Assembly: GCA_001647635.1 (NCBI GenBank)
Contig: CP014761.1
Span: 1,178,001 to 1,242,000 of the forward strand
From: Leifsonia xyli
Lineage (GTDB): Bacteria; Actinomycetota; Actinomycetes; Actinomycetales; Microbacteriaceae
Length of the DNA stretch: 64,000 nucleotides
Reading direction: 5' to 3'
In this document: positions 38,104-46,400 of the stretch, piece after piece
Numbering within the stretch: the stretch's first letter is position 1
How the letters are laid out: each line of letters opens with the position of its first letter
Position numbers and translations under genes: made by a program
Notes under the pieces: generated by a model
The model's database searches: none
The model's input: the letters and a program-made list of their open reading frames with translations, nothing else
Told to the model about the DNA's origin: nothing

Positions 38104-38703
38104 GTGCTCGCGACGTTCTTCACCGGCCTCGGCTCAGCGGCCTCCCTCATCATCGCCATCGGCGCGCAGAACGCGTTCGTCCTCCGGCAGGGTCTCCGCC
38201 GCCAGCATGTGCTTCCGATCGTGATCATCTGCGTGCTCAGCGACGCCATCCTGATCGCCGCAGGTGTCGCCGGGATCGGCGTGATCGTGAAGAACGCCCC
38301 GATCGCGCTGGAGATCGTCCGATGGGCGGGCTTCCTCTTCCTCGTCGGCTATGCCGTCTTCGCCGCCCGCCGTGCCCTGAAGCCCGAGTCGCTCAGCACC
38401 TCCGGTGCCGTCGCCGGCTCGCTGGCGGCCGCGGTCGGCACCTGCCTCGCGATCACGTGGCTGAACCCGCACGTGTACCTCGACACCGTGCTCCTGCTCG
38501 GCTCGCTCTCGGCGTCACACGGCGACCCGGGGCGCTGGGCGTTCGGCGCGGGAGCGGCAACCGCCAGCCTGCTCTGGTTCGGGATGCTCGGCTTCGGCGC
38601 CCGCTTCGCAGCTCCCGTGTTCGCGAAGCCGGTCGCGTGGCGCATCCTCGACGGTGCGATCGCCGTGCTGATGCTGGTGCTCGCCGTGCTGCTCGTCGTC
38701 TGA
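38104..38703 (+). CDS. lysE: L-lysine/L-arginine exporter, LysE family
   Basis: A 199-residue inner-membrane exporter of basic amino acids. It starts with the family signature FFTGLGSAASLIIAIGAQNA and FVLRQGLRR and has WLNPHVYLDT in the second half; six hydrophobic segments are visible. Divergent from the LysG-like regulator, which should activate it when intracellular lysine or arginine is high. A leaderless promoter is overlapped by a dyad. A two-way hairpin terminator follows. Confidence 0.92.
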   Translation: MLATFFTGLGSAASLIIAIGAQNAFVLRQGLRRQHVLPIVIICVLSDAILIAAGVAGIGVIVKNAPIALEIVRWAGFLFLVGYAVFAARRALKPESLSTSGAVAGSLAAAVGTCLAITWLNPHVYLDTVLLLGSLSASHGDPGRWAFGAGAATASLLWFGMLGFGARFAAPVFAKPVAWRILDGAIAVLMLVLAVLLVV

Positions 38704-38732
38704 AAGCCCGCGGAAAAGGAGCCCGGACAAGC

Positions 38733-38763
38733 GGAAAGGCCGCCCGATTCGGGCGGCCTTTCC
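38733..38763. terminator. bidirectional hairpin between lysE and tRNA-Ala
   Basis: A 14-bp perfect stem (arm GGAAAGGCCGCCCG) with an ATT loop. The A-rich/T-rich outer ends make it work for lysE from one side and for the tRNA gene from the other. Confidence 0.85.
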
Positions 38764-38768
38764 GGTTC

Positions 38769-38844
38769 TGGTGGAGCTAAGGAGATTCGAACTCCTGACC
38801 TCTTCGATGCGAACGAAGCGCGCTACCAACTGCGCCATAGCCCC
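38769..38844 (-). tRNA. tRNA-Ala (anticodon CGC)
   Basis: Folds as a full cloverleaf: acceptor GGGGCTA with TAGCTCC, D arm GCGC/GCGC, anticodon stem CTTCG/CGAAG with loop TTCGCAT, T arm AGGAG-TTCGAAT-CTCCT. The anticodon is CGC, reading the alanine codon GCG. The 3' CCA is encoded (38769-38771). Confidence 0.97.
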
Positions 38845-38860
38845 GAGGAACTGCTTAGAA

Positions 38861-38889
38861 ACAATAGCACTCCCGACCGGCCGAGTCGA
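38861..38889 (-). promoter_or_regulatory. tRNA-Ala promoter
   Basis: On the minus strand TCGACT (-35, 38884-38889), 17 nt spacing, TATTGT (-10, 38861-38866), about 17 nt before the mature tRNA 5' end. Confidence 0.65.
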
Positions 38890-38902
38890 AATCGAGCAGC
38901 GC

Positions 38903-39988
38903 TCAGCTGGCGGCCCGGCGGCGGCGCAGGACCGCGTCCAGATCCATGCTGCCGGTGTCCACCTCGTCGAGAACGCCCATGCTGGCGTACAGGCTGGGAG
39001 CGGCGGGTGCGGCCACCGGCGCGACCGCGGCAGCGACCGGCGCGGGCGCTGCAGCGACCGCAGGTGCCACGGCAACCGGCCGCAGCGGCACCGGCGCGAC
39101 CGCGGGCGCCGTCACCTCCGCCGCCTTGCGCTCGAACTCGGCTCGCGCGGCGGCCCGTCGCAGCTCGGCGGCCGCATCCACCGAGGCCATCGCGGCGGCC
39201 GCGACGGTCCCGGGCGAGAGGTGCAGCGGCTTGGGCAGCGGGCGGGGCGTCCAGCTCTGCTTGAGCCGTTCCTGCACGGGCAGGTCGTGCTGGGCGTCGT
39301 CGTAGAGCTCCGGCGACACCTGCGAGGTGCGCACCATCGGCTGCGCGGGCACGGCCGGAAGTTGCGGGCGCGCCAGCCGGGCCAGCATCCAGCCCGAGAG
39401 TGCGACGACGCCGGTGGCGACGGCCACGGTCAGCCAGACGCCGGTGGCGACCAGCTCGACCGCACCGGCGACGAACGCGGCGAGGCCGGCGACGAGCACC
39501 AGGGTCGAGAGGGCGCGGGTCCGGCGCAGGCGCCGACGCCGCTGGGGCGACAGGGGCGCGACCGCTGCGGCCGTCGCCAGTGCGCGGGCCCGCTGGGCCG
39601 CGGCCGCACGCGCCGCGCGTTCGACGGCGATGGCCTCTGCGGCAGCACGTTCCGCCTCCTCGGCCGCGCGGCGCCGCTCCTCGGCGATGGCCTGCTCGCG
39701 GCGCGCGTGGGCCGCGGCCTCGGCGCGCGCGGCGGCGAGCGTCTTCTGCTCCGACCTGCGCAGGATGCGCTGCTGCTCCGCGACGGTACGTGCGGTCGCC
39801 TCCATGCGCACCTCGTCGGGCAGCTCGCTGGTCTCGGCGAGGATGCGGAGGGTCTGCTGCAGTCGCACGGCGTTGCGCTCGGTCGCCAGGTATTCGCGGC
39901 GACGCAGCCACACCGGGACGAGATAGGCCAGCCAGAGGGCGGCCGCTATCGCGACGATCACCCCGCCGCCCATCACATCCCCGTTCAT
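38903..39988 (-). CDS. hypothetical membrane protein with long coiled coil
   Basis: A 361-residue protein of unknown function. One N-terminal transmembrane segment (GVIVAIAAALWLAYLVPVWL) is followed by an Ala/Arg/Glu-rich coiled coil (about residues 60-145), two more segments near 160-205 and an Ala/Pro/Val-rich soluble tail. Such proteins are common in Microbacteriaceae. The ATG at 39988 lies 6 nt after TACCGT. Confidence 0.75.
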   Translation of the reverse strand: MNGDVMGGGVIVAIAAALWLAYLVPVWLRRREYLATERNAVRLQQTLRILAETSELPDEVRMEATARTVAEQQRILRRSEQKTLAAARAEAAAHARREQAIAEERRRAAEEAERAAAEAIAVERAARAAAAQRARALATAAAVAPLSPQRRRRLRRTRALSTLVLVAGLAAFVAGAVELVATGVWLTVAVATGVVALSGWMLARLARPQLPAVPAQPMVRTSQVSPELYDDAQHDLPVQERLKQSWTPRPLPKPLHLSPGTVAAAAMASVDAAAELRRAAARAEFERKAAEVTAPAVAPVPLRPVAVAPAVAAAPAPVAAAVAPVAAPAAPSLYASMGVLDEVDTGSMDLDAVLRRRRAAS

Positions 39989-39994
39989 GCCTCT

Positions 39995-40000
39995 ACGGTA
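39995..40000 (-). promoter_or_regulatory. -10 box (TACCGT) of leaderless membrane-protein gene
   Basis: TACCGT on the minus strand, 6 nt before the ATG at 39988. Confidence 0.55.
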
Positions 40001-40083
40001 GGGGCGCGACTCCCCTGGCTCCCGTCAGGCGCGGGGGTGTGTCATGTGATCCAGAGTTCTTTCAGCGAACGTGGCGGCTCGGT

Positions 40084-40746
40084 TCAGCGGTGCCGCGACA
40101 CCGGCAAGGGCACGGCGGCCGCCGCACGGTCCTCCGGTGGGATCAGCGCGGCGTCGGCCGGCACGTTGTGGTCGAGCCACCGCCGCAGCACGCCCTGACT
40201 CAGCTCCTCCGACACCAGACCGAAGCAGAAGTGGTCGCGCCAGTCCCCGTTGATGTGGATGTAGCGGCGCCGCAGGCCCTCGTAGCGGAACCCGAGCTTC
40301 TCGACCACACGCAGGCTCGGCGCATTCTCGGGACGGATGCAGATCTCCATCCGGTGCAGGCCCAGCTGGTAGAAGCAGTAGTCCGTCGCCAGCGCCACCG
40401 CCGTGGGAGTGATGTTGCGGCCGGCGAACTCCTCGGCGATCCAGTACCCGATCGTCGCGCTCGACAACGAGCCGTAGGTGATCGACGACACGTTGAGCTG
40501 CCCGGCGAGCTGCCCGTCCCACTCCACGATGAACGGCAGCCCGTGACCGGCGCGCGCGTTCGCGAGGAGCGACCGGATGCTCGCCCGGGTGTCGAACGAC
40601 CCCGGCGCGTAAGGGCTGGTCGCCTCCCACTGCCGCAGCCAGCCACGGTTGTCGAGCAGCGAGCGCTCGAGCCCGCGCGCATCCCGCAAGCGGATGGGGC
40701 GCAACGTCACGCGGCCCTCGGTGAGGGTGGGGACCACGATCGCCAC
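40084..40746 (-). CDS. GNAT family N-acetyltransferase (RimJ/RimL-like)
   Basis: A 220-residue acetyltransferase. Family features are RVTLRPIRLRDARGL at the start, GYWIAEEFAGRNITPTAVAL in the acetyl-CoA site and SLRVVEKLGFRYEGLRRRYI. RimJ-type enzymes acetylate the N-terminus of ribosomal proteins; the target here is inferred from family only. The GTG at 40746 follows GGAGGAG. It is 19 bp after galU on the same strand, as in many actinobacteria. Confidence 0.88.
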   Translation of the reverse strand: MAIVVPTLTEGRVTLRPIRLRDARGLERSLLDNRGWLRQWEATSPYAPGSFDTRASIRSLLANARAGHGLPFIVEWDGQLAGQLNVSSITYGSLSSATIGYWIAEEFAGRNITPTAVALATDYCFYQLGLHRMEICIRPENAPSLRVVEKLGFRYEGLRRRYIHINGDWRDHFCFGLVSEELSQGVLRRWLDHNVPADAALIPPEDRAAAAVPLPVSRHR

Positions 40747-40765
40747 AGGCTCCTCCTTCAGCCGA

Positions 40766-41743
40766 TCAGTGGTCGCGGGCGGAGAGCGTCTGGATGGGGC
40801 CGGTCGGGTCGGCCGGCATCTCCGCCACGAACTCCGAGGGCTCGTCCTCCAGCTCGCTGGCGAACTCGCGCAGCCAAGGGCGGAGCTCCGGACCGAGGTC
40901 CTCGCGGTCGATCGCCAGGCGGACGATCGCCTTGATGTAGTCGAGCCGGTCGCCCGTGTCGTACCGGCGGCCGCGGAACACGACGCCGTAGACGCCGCCG
41001 GTCCAATCGGGTGCCTCGGCCATCGACTGCAGGGCGTCCGTCAGCTGGATCTCGCCGCCGCGGCCGGGCTCGGTGCGCTCCAGGACGTCGAACACCTCGG
41101 GGCGCAGCACGTAGCGGCCGATGACGGCGTAGTTCGAGGGGGCGTGCTCCTTGTCCGGCTTCTCGACCAGGCCGGTGATGCGGACGACATCGTCCTCGTC
41201 GGTCGGCTCGACGGCCGCCGCGCCGTAGAGGTGGATGGAGTCGGGGTCGACCTCGAGGAGCGCCACCACGCTCGCGTGGCGTTGCTGCTGTACCGTCAGC
41301 ATGCGCTTGAGGAGGTCGTCGCGCGCGTCGATGATGTCGTCGCCGAGGAGCACGGCGAACGGCTCGCGGCCGACGTGCATCTTGGCGCGCAGTACCGCGT
41401 GGCCGAGGCCCTTCGGGTCGCCCTGACGCACGTAATGCATGTCGGCGAGGGCGGTCGAGTAGTTGACCTTCTCGAGCCGGTCGGTGTCGCCCTTCTTGAT
41501 GAGGGTCTCCTCCAGCTCGGAGTTGCGGTCGAAGTGGTTCTCGAGGGCGTTCTTGTTGCGGCCGGTGACCATGAGGACGTCGTGCAGGCCCGCGTCCACG
41601 GCCTCCTCGACCACGTACTGGATAGCGGGCTTGTCCACGACCGGCAGCATCTCCTTGGGCATAGCTTTCGTCGCGGGGAGGAAGCGGGTTCCGAGTCCGG
41701 CGGCGGGGATCACTGCTTTCGTAACGCGGTCATGGTTAGCCAT
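40766..41743 (-). CDS. galU: UTP--glucose-1-phosphate uridylyltransferase
   Basis: A 325-residue nucleotidyltransferase that makes UDP-glucose for cell-envelope polysaccharides. The signature AAGLGTRFLPATKAMPKEML, the VVEEAVDAG segment, the LLGDDIID metal site and ITGLVEKPDKEHAPSNYAVI are intact. The ATG at 41743 lies 7 nt after TACTGT. Divergent from the formyltetrahydrofolate cyclo-ligase gene. Confidence 0.95.
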   Translation of the reverse strand: MANHDRVTKAVIPAAGLGTRFLPATKAMPKEMLPVVDKPAIQYVVEEAVDAGLHDVLMVTGRNKNALENHFDRNSELEETLIKKGDTDRLEKVNYSTALADMHYVRQGDPKGLGHAVLRAKMHVGREPFAVLLGDDIIDARDDLLKRMLTVQQQRHASVVALLEVDPDSIHLYGAAAVEPTDEDDVVRITGLVEKPDKEHAPSNYAVIGRYVLRPEVFDVLERTEPGRGGEIQLTDALQSMAEAPDWTGGVYGVVFRGRRYDTGDRLDYIKAIVRLAIDREDLGPELRPWLREFASELEDEPSEFVAEMPADPTGPIQTLSARDH

Positions 41744-41750
41744 GCCGCCT

Positions 41751-41756
41751 ACAGTA
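41751..41756 (-). promoter_or_regulatory. -10 box (TACTGT) of galU
   Basis: TACTGT on the minus strand, 7 nt before the ATG at 41743. Confidence 0.5.
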
Positions 41757-41790
41757 TCCGCATTTTCAGAGTGCACAGGATGGCATCTCC

Positions 41791-41796
41791 TAGGAT
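41791..41796 (+). promoter_or_regulatory. -10 box (TAGGAT) of the 5-formyl-THF cyclo-ligase gene
   Basis: TAGGAT ends 6 nt before the ATG at 41803. Confidence 0.55.
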
Positions 41797-41802
41797 TGCC
41801 TC

Positions 41803-42387
41803 ATGGATCCGGACACTGCCGCTCATCGCAAGCGCGCCCTGCGGGCGGAGCTGCGCGAGCGCCGGCAGAACCTCACCACGACCGAGCGACAGGGCGCGAC
41901 GGCGGGCATCACCCGCAACCTCGTCGACCTGGCGACCGACCTGTCGGCCCGCTCCGTGGCCGCGTACCTCTCCACCCCGATCGAGCCGGACACGCGCCCG
42001 TTCCTCAACTGGGCGCACACGCAGGGCCTCCGAGTGCTGCTGCCCATCTCACGCGAGGACGGCCTCCTCGACTGGACCACCGGCGACGGCGAGTCCGAGA
42101 CCGAGGGCCTGTTCGGGCTGCCGGAGGCGGTCGGCGAGCTGCTCGGCCCGATCGCGATCAACGACGTCGACCTCATCCTGGTCCCGGCCGCCGCGGTCGA
42201 CGCGACGGGGATGCGGATGGGGTGGGGCCGCGGATACTTCGACAAGACGCTCGGGAGCATGGAAAAATGTCCCCCGGTGTACGCCGTCCTGTTCGACGGC
42301 GAACTCGTGGACGAGGTGCCGCGCGAGCGCCACGACCAGCCGGTGGACGGCGCGGTCACCCCGACCCGGATCGTCCAGTTCACCTGA
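41803..42387 (+). CDS. 5-formyltetrahydrofolate cyclo-ligase
   Basis: A 194-residue enzyme that converts 5-formyl-THF to 5,10-methenyl-THF using ATP. The signature GMRMGWGRGYFDKTL near residue 135 and the N-terminal KRALRAELRERRQ are family hallmarks; length is normal. Leaderless start. The FmdB and MscL genes follow at 20 and 14 bp, so the three form an operon. Confidence 0.93.
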   Translation: MDPDTAAHRKRALRAELRERRQNLTTTERQGATAGITRNLVDLATDLSARSVAAYLSTPIEPDTRPFLNWAHTQGLRVLLPISREDGLLDWTTGDGESETEGLFGLPEAVGELLGPIAINDVDLILVPAAAVDATGMRMGWGRGYFDKTLGSMEKCPPVYAVLFDGELVDEVPRERHDQPVDGAVTPTRIVQFT

Positions 42388-42407
42388 CCTCGCGCAGCGG
42401 AAGAAGA

Positions 42408-42689
42408 ATGCCCACCTACTCCTACTCGTGCCGCGACTGCGGCCACGCCTTCGACATCCAGCAGGCCTTCACCGACGACGCCCTCACGGTGTGCCCGAAC
42501 TGCGGCGGCTCGCTCCGCAAGGTGTTCGGGACCGTCGGCGTGACGTTCAACGGCTCCGGGTTCTACCGGACCGACTCGCGCGGCGGCACGAAGTCGTCGG
42601 ACACGTCGTCGTCCCCGTCCAGCTCGTCGTCCTCCAGCACTTCCACCAGCTCCCCCTCGTCGACGCCGTCGTCGGGTTCCGCCGCCTAG
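42408..42689 (+). CDS. FmdB family zinc-ribbon protein
   Basis: A 93-residue protein with two CxxC knuckles, CRDCG and CPNCGG, spaced as in the FmdB zinc ribbon (MPTYSYSCRDCGHAFDIQQ). The C-terminal third is almost only Ser, Thr and Pro, typical of actinobacterial members. Thought to be regulatory; role unproven. Between the cyclo-ligase and mscL genes. Confidence 0.9.
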   Translation: MPTYSYSCRDCGHAFDIQQAFTDDALTVCPNCGGSLRKVFGTVGVTFNGSGFYRTDSRGGTKSSDTSSSPSSSSSSSTSTSSPSSTPSSGSAA

Positions 42690-42703
42690 TGAGAGACGGG
42701 TCC

Positions 42704-43141
42704 ATGATCAAAGGCTTCAAGGAGTTCATCCTCCGCGGGAACGTCATCGACCTCGCTGTCGCCGTCGTCATCGGCGCGGCTTTCACGGCGGTGGTCACGT
42801 CGATCGTCAACAACCTGATCAATCCGCTGCTGAACAGCTTCTTCGATGCGAAGTCGCTGGACAGCGCGCTCGTGTTCACGATCAACAAGTCGGAGTTCCA
42901 CATCGGGTCGATCATCGGCGCGATCATCAACTTCCTGATCGTCGCGATCGTGGTCTACTTCGTGTTCGTCCTCCCGATGAACATGGCGAAGCAGCGCGCC
43001 GAGCGCCTCCGCAAGAAGGGCGTCGTCGAGCCGGACAAGCCGGTCACCGACCTCGACCTCCTCACCGAGATCCGCGACCTCCTGGCCGCGCAGCAGTCGC
43101 CGCCGCAGCCCACCGGCAAGCACGCCGACCCGCTCCCGTAG
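42704..43141 (+). CDS. mscL: large-conductance mechanosensitive channel
   Basis: A 145-residue membrane channel that opens on hypo-osmotic shock. The start MIKGFKEFILRGNVIDLAVAV is the canonical MscL N-terminus and first transmembrane helix; the second helix is IGAIINFLIVAIVVYFVFVL, followed by the cytoplasmic helix. The ATG at 42704 follows a purine stretch GAGAGACGGG. A 58-bp palindrome begins 18 bp past the stop. Confidence 0.95.
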   Translation: MIKGFKEFILRGNVIDLAVAVVIGAAFTAVVTSIVNNLINPLLNSFFDAKSLDSALVFTINKSEFHIGSIIGAIINFLIVAIVVYFVFVLPMNMAKQRAERLRKKGVVEPDKPVTDLDLLTEIRDLLAAQQSPPQPTGKHADPLP

Positions 43142-43158
43142 AGCGCGCTCCCTCTCGC

Positions 43159-43215
43159 CGAAGGGCAGGTCGTTGCGCACTTCCACGGCGTGCCGACCGC
43201 AACTACCTGCCCTTC
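43159..43215 (+). repeat. 58-bp palindromic element, copy 3
   Basis: Arms GAAGGGCAGGTCGTTGCG and its near-exact inverse (one mismatch) around CACTTCCACGGCGTGCCGAC. It lies between convergent genes; its right end supplies the stop codon region of the small gene at 43214. Confidence 0.9.
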
Positions 43216-43393
43216 ACCAGTGGGGCGGGACGTCGCGGCGCAGCTGCTCGTCGTTGGAGGACCAGGTGGGGGCGTTGTCCGAGTCCGGCCGGGGCTCGTC
43301 GTCGCGCGGCTCGACCCGCGGTTCGGGATCGGTTCCGGGCGCGCCGGGACGCTGCACACGGCGGTGCCTTCGGCGTCCGGGTGACTCGCTCAC
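43214..43393 (-). CDS. hypothetical small charged protein (59 aa)
   Basis: The frame GTG 43393 to 43214 encodes SESPGRRRHRRVQRPG at the start and DNAPTWSSNDEQLRRDVPPH near the end: a basic half, then an acidic Pro-rich half. I do not know its function. TAGGCT lies 6 nt before the GTG and GGAGGG fills the gap, so translation is well supported. It follows the helicase-like gene by 9 bp. Confidence 0.65.
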   Translation of the reverse strand: MSESPGRRRHRRVQRPGAPGTDPEPRVEPRDDEPRPDSDNAPTWSSNDEQLRRDVPPHW

Positions 43394-43399
43394 CCCTCC

Positions 43400-43405
43400 A
43401 GCCTA
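43400..43405 (-). promoter_or_regulatory. -10 box (TAGGCT) of the 59-aa gene
   Basis: TAGGCT on the minus strand overlaps the last codons of the helicase-like gene, 6 nt before the GTG at 43393. Confidence 0.5.
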
Positions 43406-46400
43406 GAGCTGCGGCAGCTCGATCGGCGCCGTCACCGCGTCGGGCTCGCCCTTGCCGATCAGCTTCGCCACCCGCGACGCCACCGCGTCCGGGTCGGCGA
43501 ACAGCTCGAAGCTGTGCACCCGGAGGTAGTGCCAGCCGAGGCGGCGCAGCACGTCCGGACGCAGGCGCAGCGACTCGCGGAGGCTCCCCTTCGACACGTC
43601 GTCGTCGGTCTCCACGACCACCGCGCGGCCCTCGTGCGAGGCGACCAGCGTGAGCTTTCCGCGGTAGCCGAGGTGCACATCCAGCCCGTGCCGCGCGAGG
43701 CGCTTGGCCAGGTCGAGCACCATGGGGTCTGCGTCCTGGCTGAGGTACTCCGGCGCGGCCGCCTGGAGCTGGTCCGCCTCCCCCAGCACCTGCGCCAGCG
43801 CGGCGATGCCGTGGCGCATCCGCGACTCGTCGATGTCCTCCGGCTTGAAGCAGGAGACGATGTCCATGCCGCGGCGGCCGCGGGTCATGCCGACCGCGAG
43901 CAGCCGGTCGCCGCCCGGCTCGGCCAGGGCGCCGAAGTTCGACAGCAGGCGTCCGTGCGGGGTGCGGCCGTAGCCGATGGAGAAGATGACTCGGTCGCGG
44001 CTCTGGCCCACCGACTGGTCGAGCGTCACCACGGTGAACGGCTCGGCGCGATCGCCCAGGATGAAGTCGGCCAGTTCCGAGCGCTTCGCGAAGGCCGCCA
44101 GCACCGCTTGGTTGACCCGCACCGCGTGCCGTTCGCTGGCGGTGATGACCATGAGGGACTCGCGCGGCCGCTCGGTGGCGTGCGCGAGCACCAGCTCCAC
44201 GACCTTGGCGACCTCGGCATCCGTCGACTCGACGGCCCCCGTGTCGCTGTCGGGCATCCCCTGGCCGCCAGTCACGTAGTGCAGCGCCAGGCTGCCGTGA
44301 CCGAGGTAGGTGCCGGCCCACGGGAGGGAGTCGATCATCCCTCCGTAGAAGCGGCGGTTGACGAGTTCCGCGAGGTCTTCGCCGCCGGCGCGGTAGCTGC
44401 GGCTGAGCGTGTACACCGGGAGCAGCTCGGAGAGCCGGGCCAGCGCCGACTCGGCGTGCAGCGCGTCCACGTCGAGCTCCTCGACGGTCGTGCCGTATTC
44501 GTGCACGCCGATGTCGAAGCGCGACGGGGTCTGCGTCACCGGGTCGCCGAAGGCGACGACCTGTCGGGCGCGGCGGATGACCGGGACGTTCTCGGCGAGG
44601 CTGGACGCGCCCGCATCCACGAGCAGCACCGCGTCGAACCCGACCTCGCGGCCGATCGACGGGATCTCGTAGGGCGACACCAGCCACACCGGCGCGAGCG
44701 GGCGCGCCAGGTGCGGCGCGGCCTCGTTGAGCGAGGTCGCCGTCGGGACGGTGCTCTTGAGCAGGCGCTTCAGCGCGGCGGCCTCGTCGGGCCAGTCCAC
44801 GATGCCGATCTTCCAGGTCTCGGACAGCATCCACGCGAGCTGCTTGCCGGTCGCGGAGGCGTGCGCCTCGTCGACGAGGCGGAAGTCGGCCTCGAGGCGG
44901 TCGAGCACGCCGGTGTTGGCGTTGAGCAGGGCGCGGTCGTTCGCGAGGAGGGACTCCAGCACCGACTGCCACCAGGCCAGCTCCAGCTCGGCGCTGACCT
45001 GCGTCTCGGGCACGTGGCGGATGGAGAGGTCGGAGATCAGCGGGTCGAGCTCGAGGTCGCGCAGCTGGGTGAGCAGCGCGGTGCGCTCCTGCAGGTTGGC
45101 GAGCACCTCGGACTCGGCGGCGAGGCCCGCGATCTGGCGGGTCAGCTCCTCGACCGGCAACGCGGCGAGCGACTGCGGCGTTCCGGTGCGGCGCAGCGGG
45201 ATGTCAAGCCGCGCGAGGTCTTCCGCGACGCGCTGGTAGGCGACCTGCACGTCCGCGATGCCGACCGGCACCTCGGGCACGACGCCGGCGACGGCGAAGC
45301 GATTCCACAGGATGCGCTGCTGCTGGATGCGCCGGAGGCTCTCGTTGAGATCAGTGACGTGCACGCCCGGGCGGACGTATTCGAGCGCGTGCTTGCGCAG
45401 CCGACGGCGGTTCGCGCCCGACATCGACGGCGACTCGCGACGGGACGCGGTGGCCGCGATCAGCTCGGTGAGCGACCGGTCGAACACCGACGGAGTGAAC
45501 TTGTCGAGCGTCTCGCGGATATCGAGGAGCAGGCGCAGGTAGACGCCGAGCTCGGCGATGGACGCGAAGGGCCGCATCCGGGTCTGGCCGATCAGCGCGT
45601 TGGCGCGGTCCAGCAAGCGCGGCAGCTCGGCGCGGTTCAGCTTCTTGGCGAGCTCGTGGGCGCTCTTGCCCTCCTCCGTCGTGGTGAAGGAGGCGCCGTA
45701 CCAGGGCGAGTCGTTGGGCCCGTACCGGAACTCCCCCAGCCGGGCGGCGCGGATCAGGGCGTCGGCCGACGCGTCGCGGTCGCGTGCCAGCGCTTCGATC
45801 GCGCGGCGGCCCAATCGGGCGGTGGTCGACGGCGGCGAGGGCAGCAGCGACAGGTGCGACAGCTCGCGCAGCGCATCCAGCACCGACACGCGGAGCACGG
45901 AGTCGCGGCGGGTCAGCGCCGCGCGGTAGTCGACGAGCACCTTGCGGAGACGCACCAGCGCCTCGTCGACGTCGGTGACCTTCGGCTGCGTGGCCTTCTC
46001 GTTGCGGGCGATCGACTGCACCAGGTCGCGGCGCAGCGTGCGCGGCGTCACCGCGAGCCCGGGGAGCCCGGCCTGCGTCAAGCGCTGGGCGATGTCGTCG
46101 AGGCTGGAGCGGCGCGGGCTCACCACCAGCACGCGCTTGTGCTGGGCGACGAGCGCGCCGATCGCGTTGACGATGGTCTGCGTGCCGCCGGTGCCCGGCA
46201 GCGTCTTGACGACGATCGAGTTGCCGGCCGCGATCTGGGCGACCACGTTCTCCTGCTCCTCGTCGGCGTCGAGCAGGAGGGTGTCGGTCGCGGGCGGGCG
46301 CTCGTCCTGGCGGATCGGGTCCACCGGGTTGAAGGCGCTCTCGACCGTCGAGCGCGCGGTCGGGTTGCCGGCCAGAGCGTCCAGCAGCACGGTGTCGAGG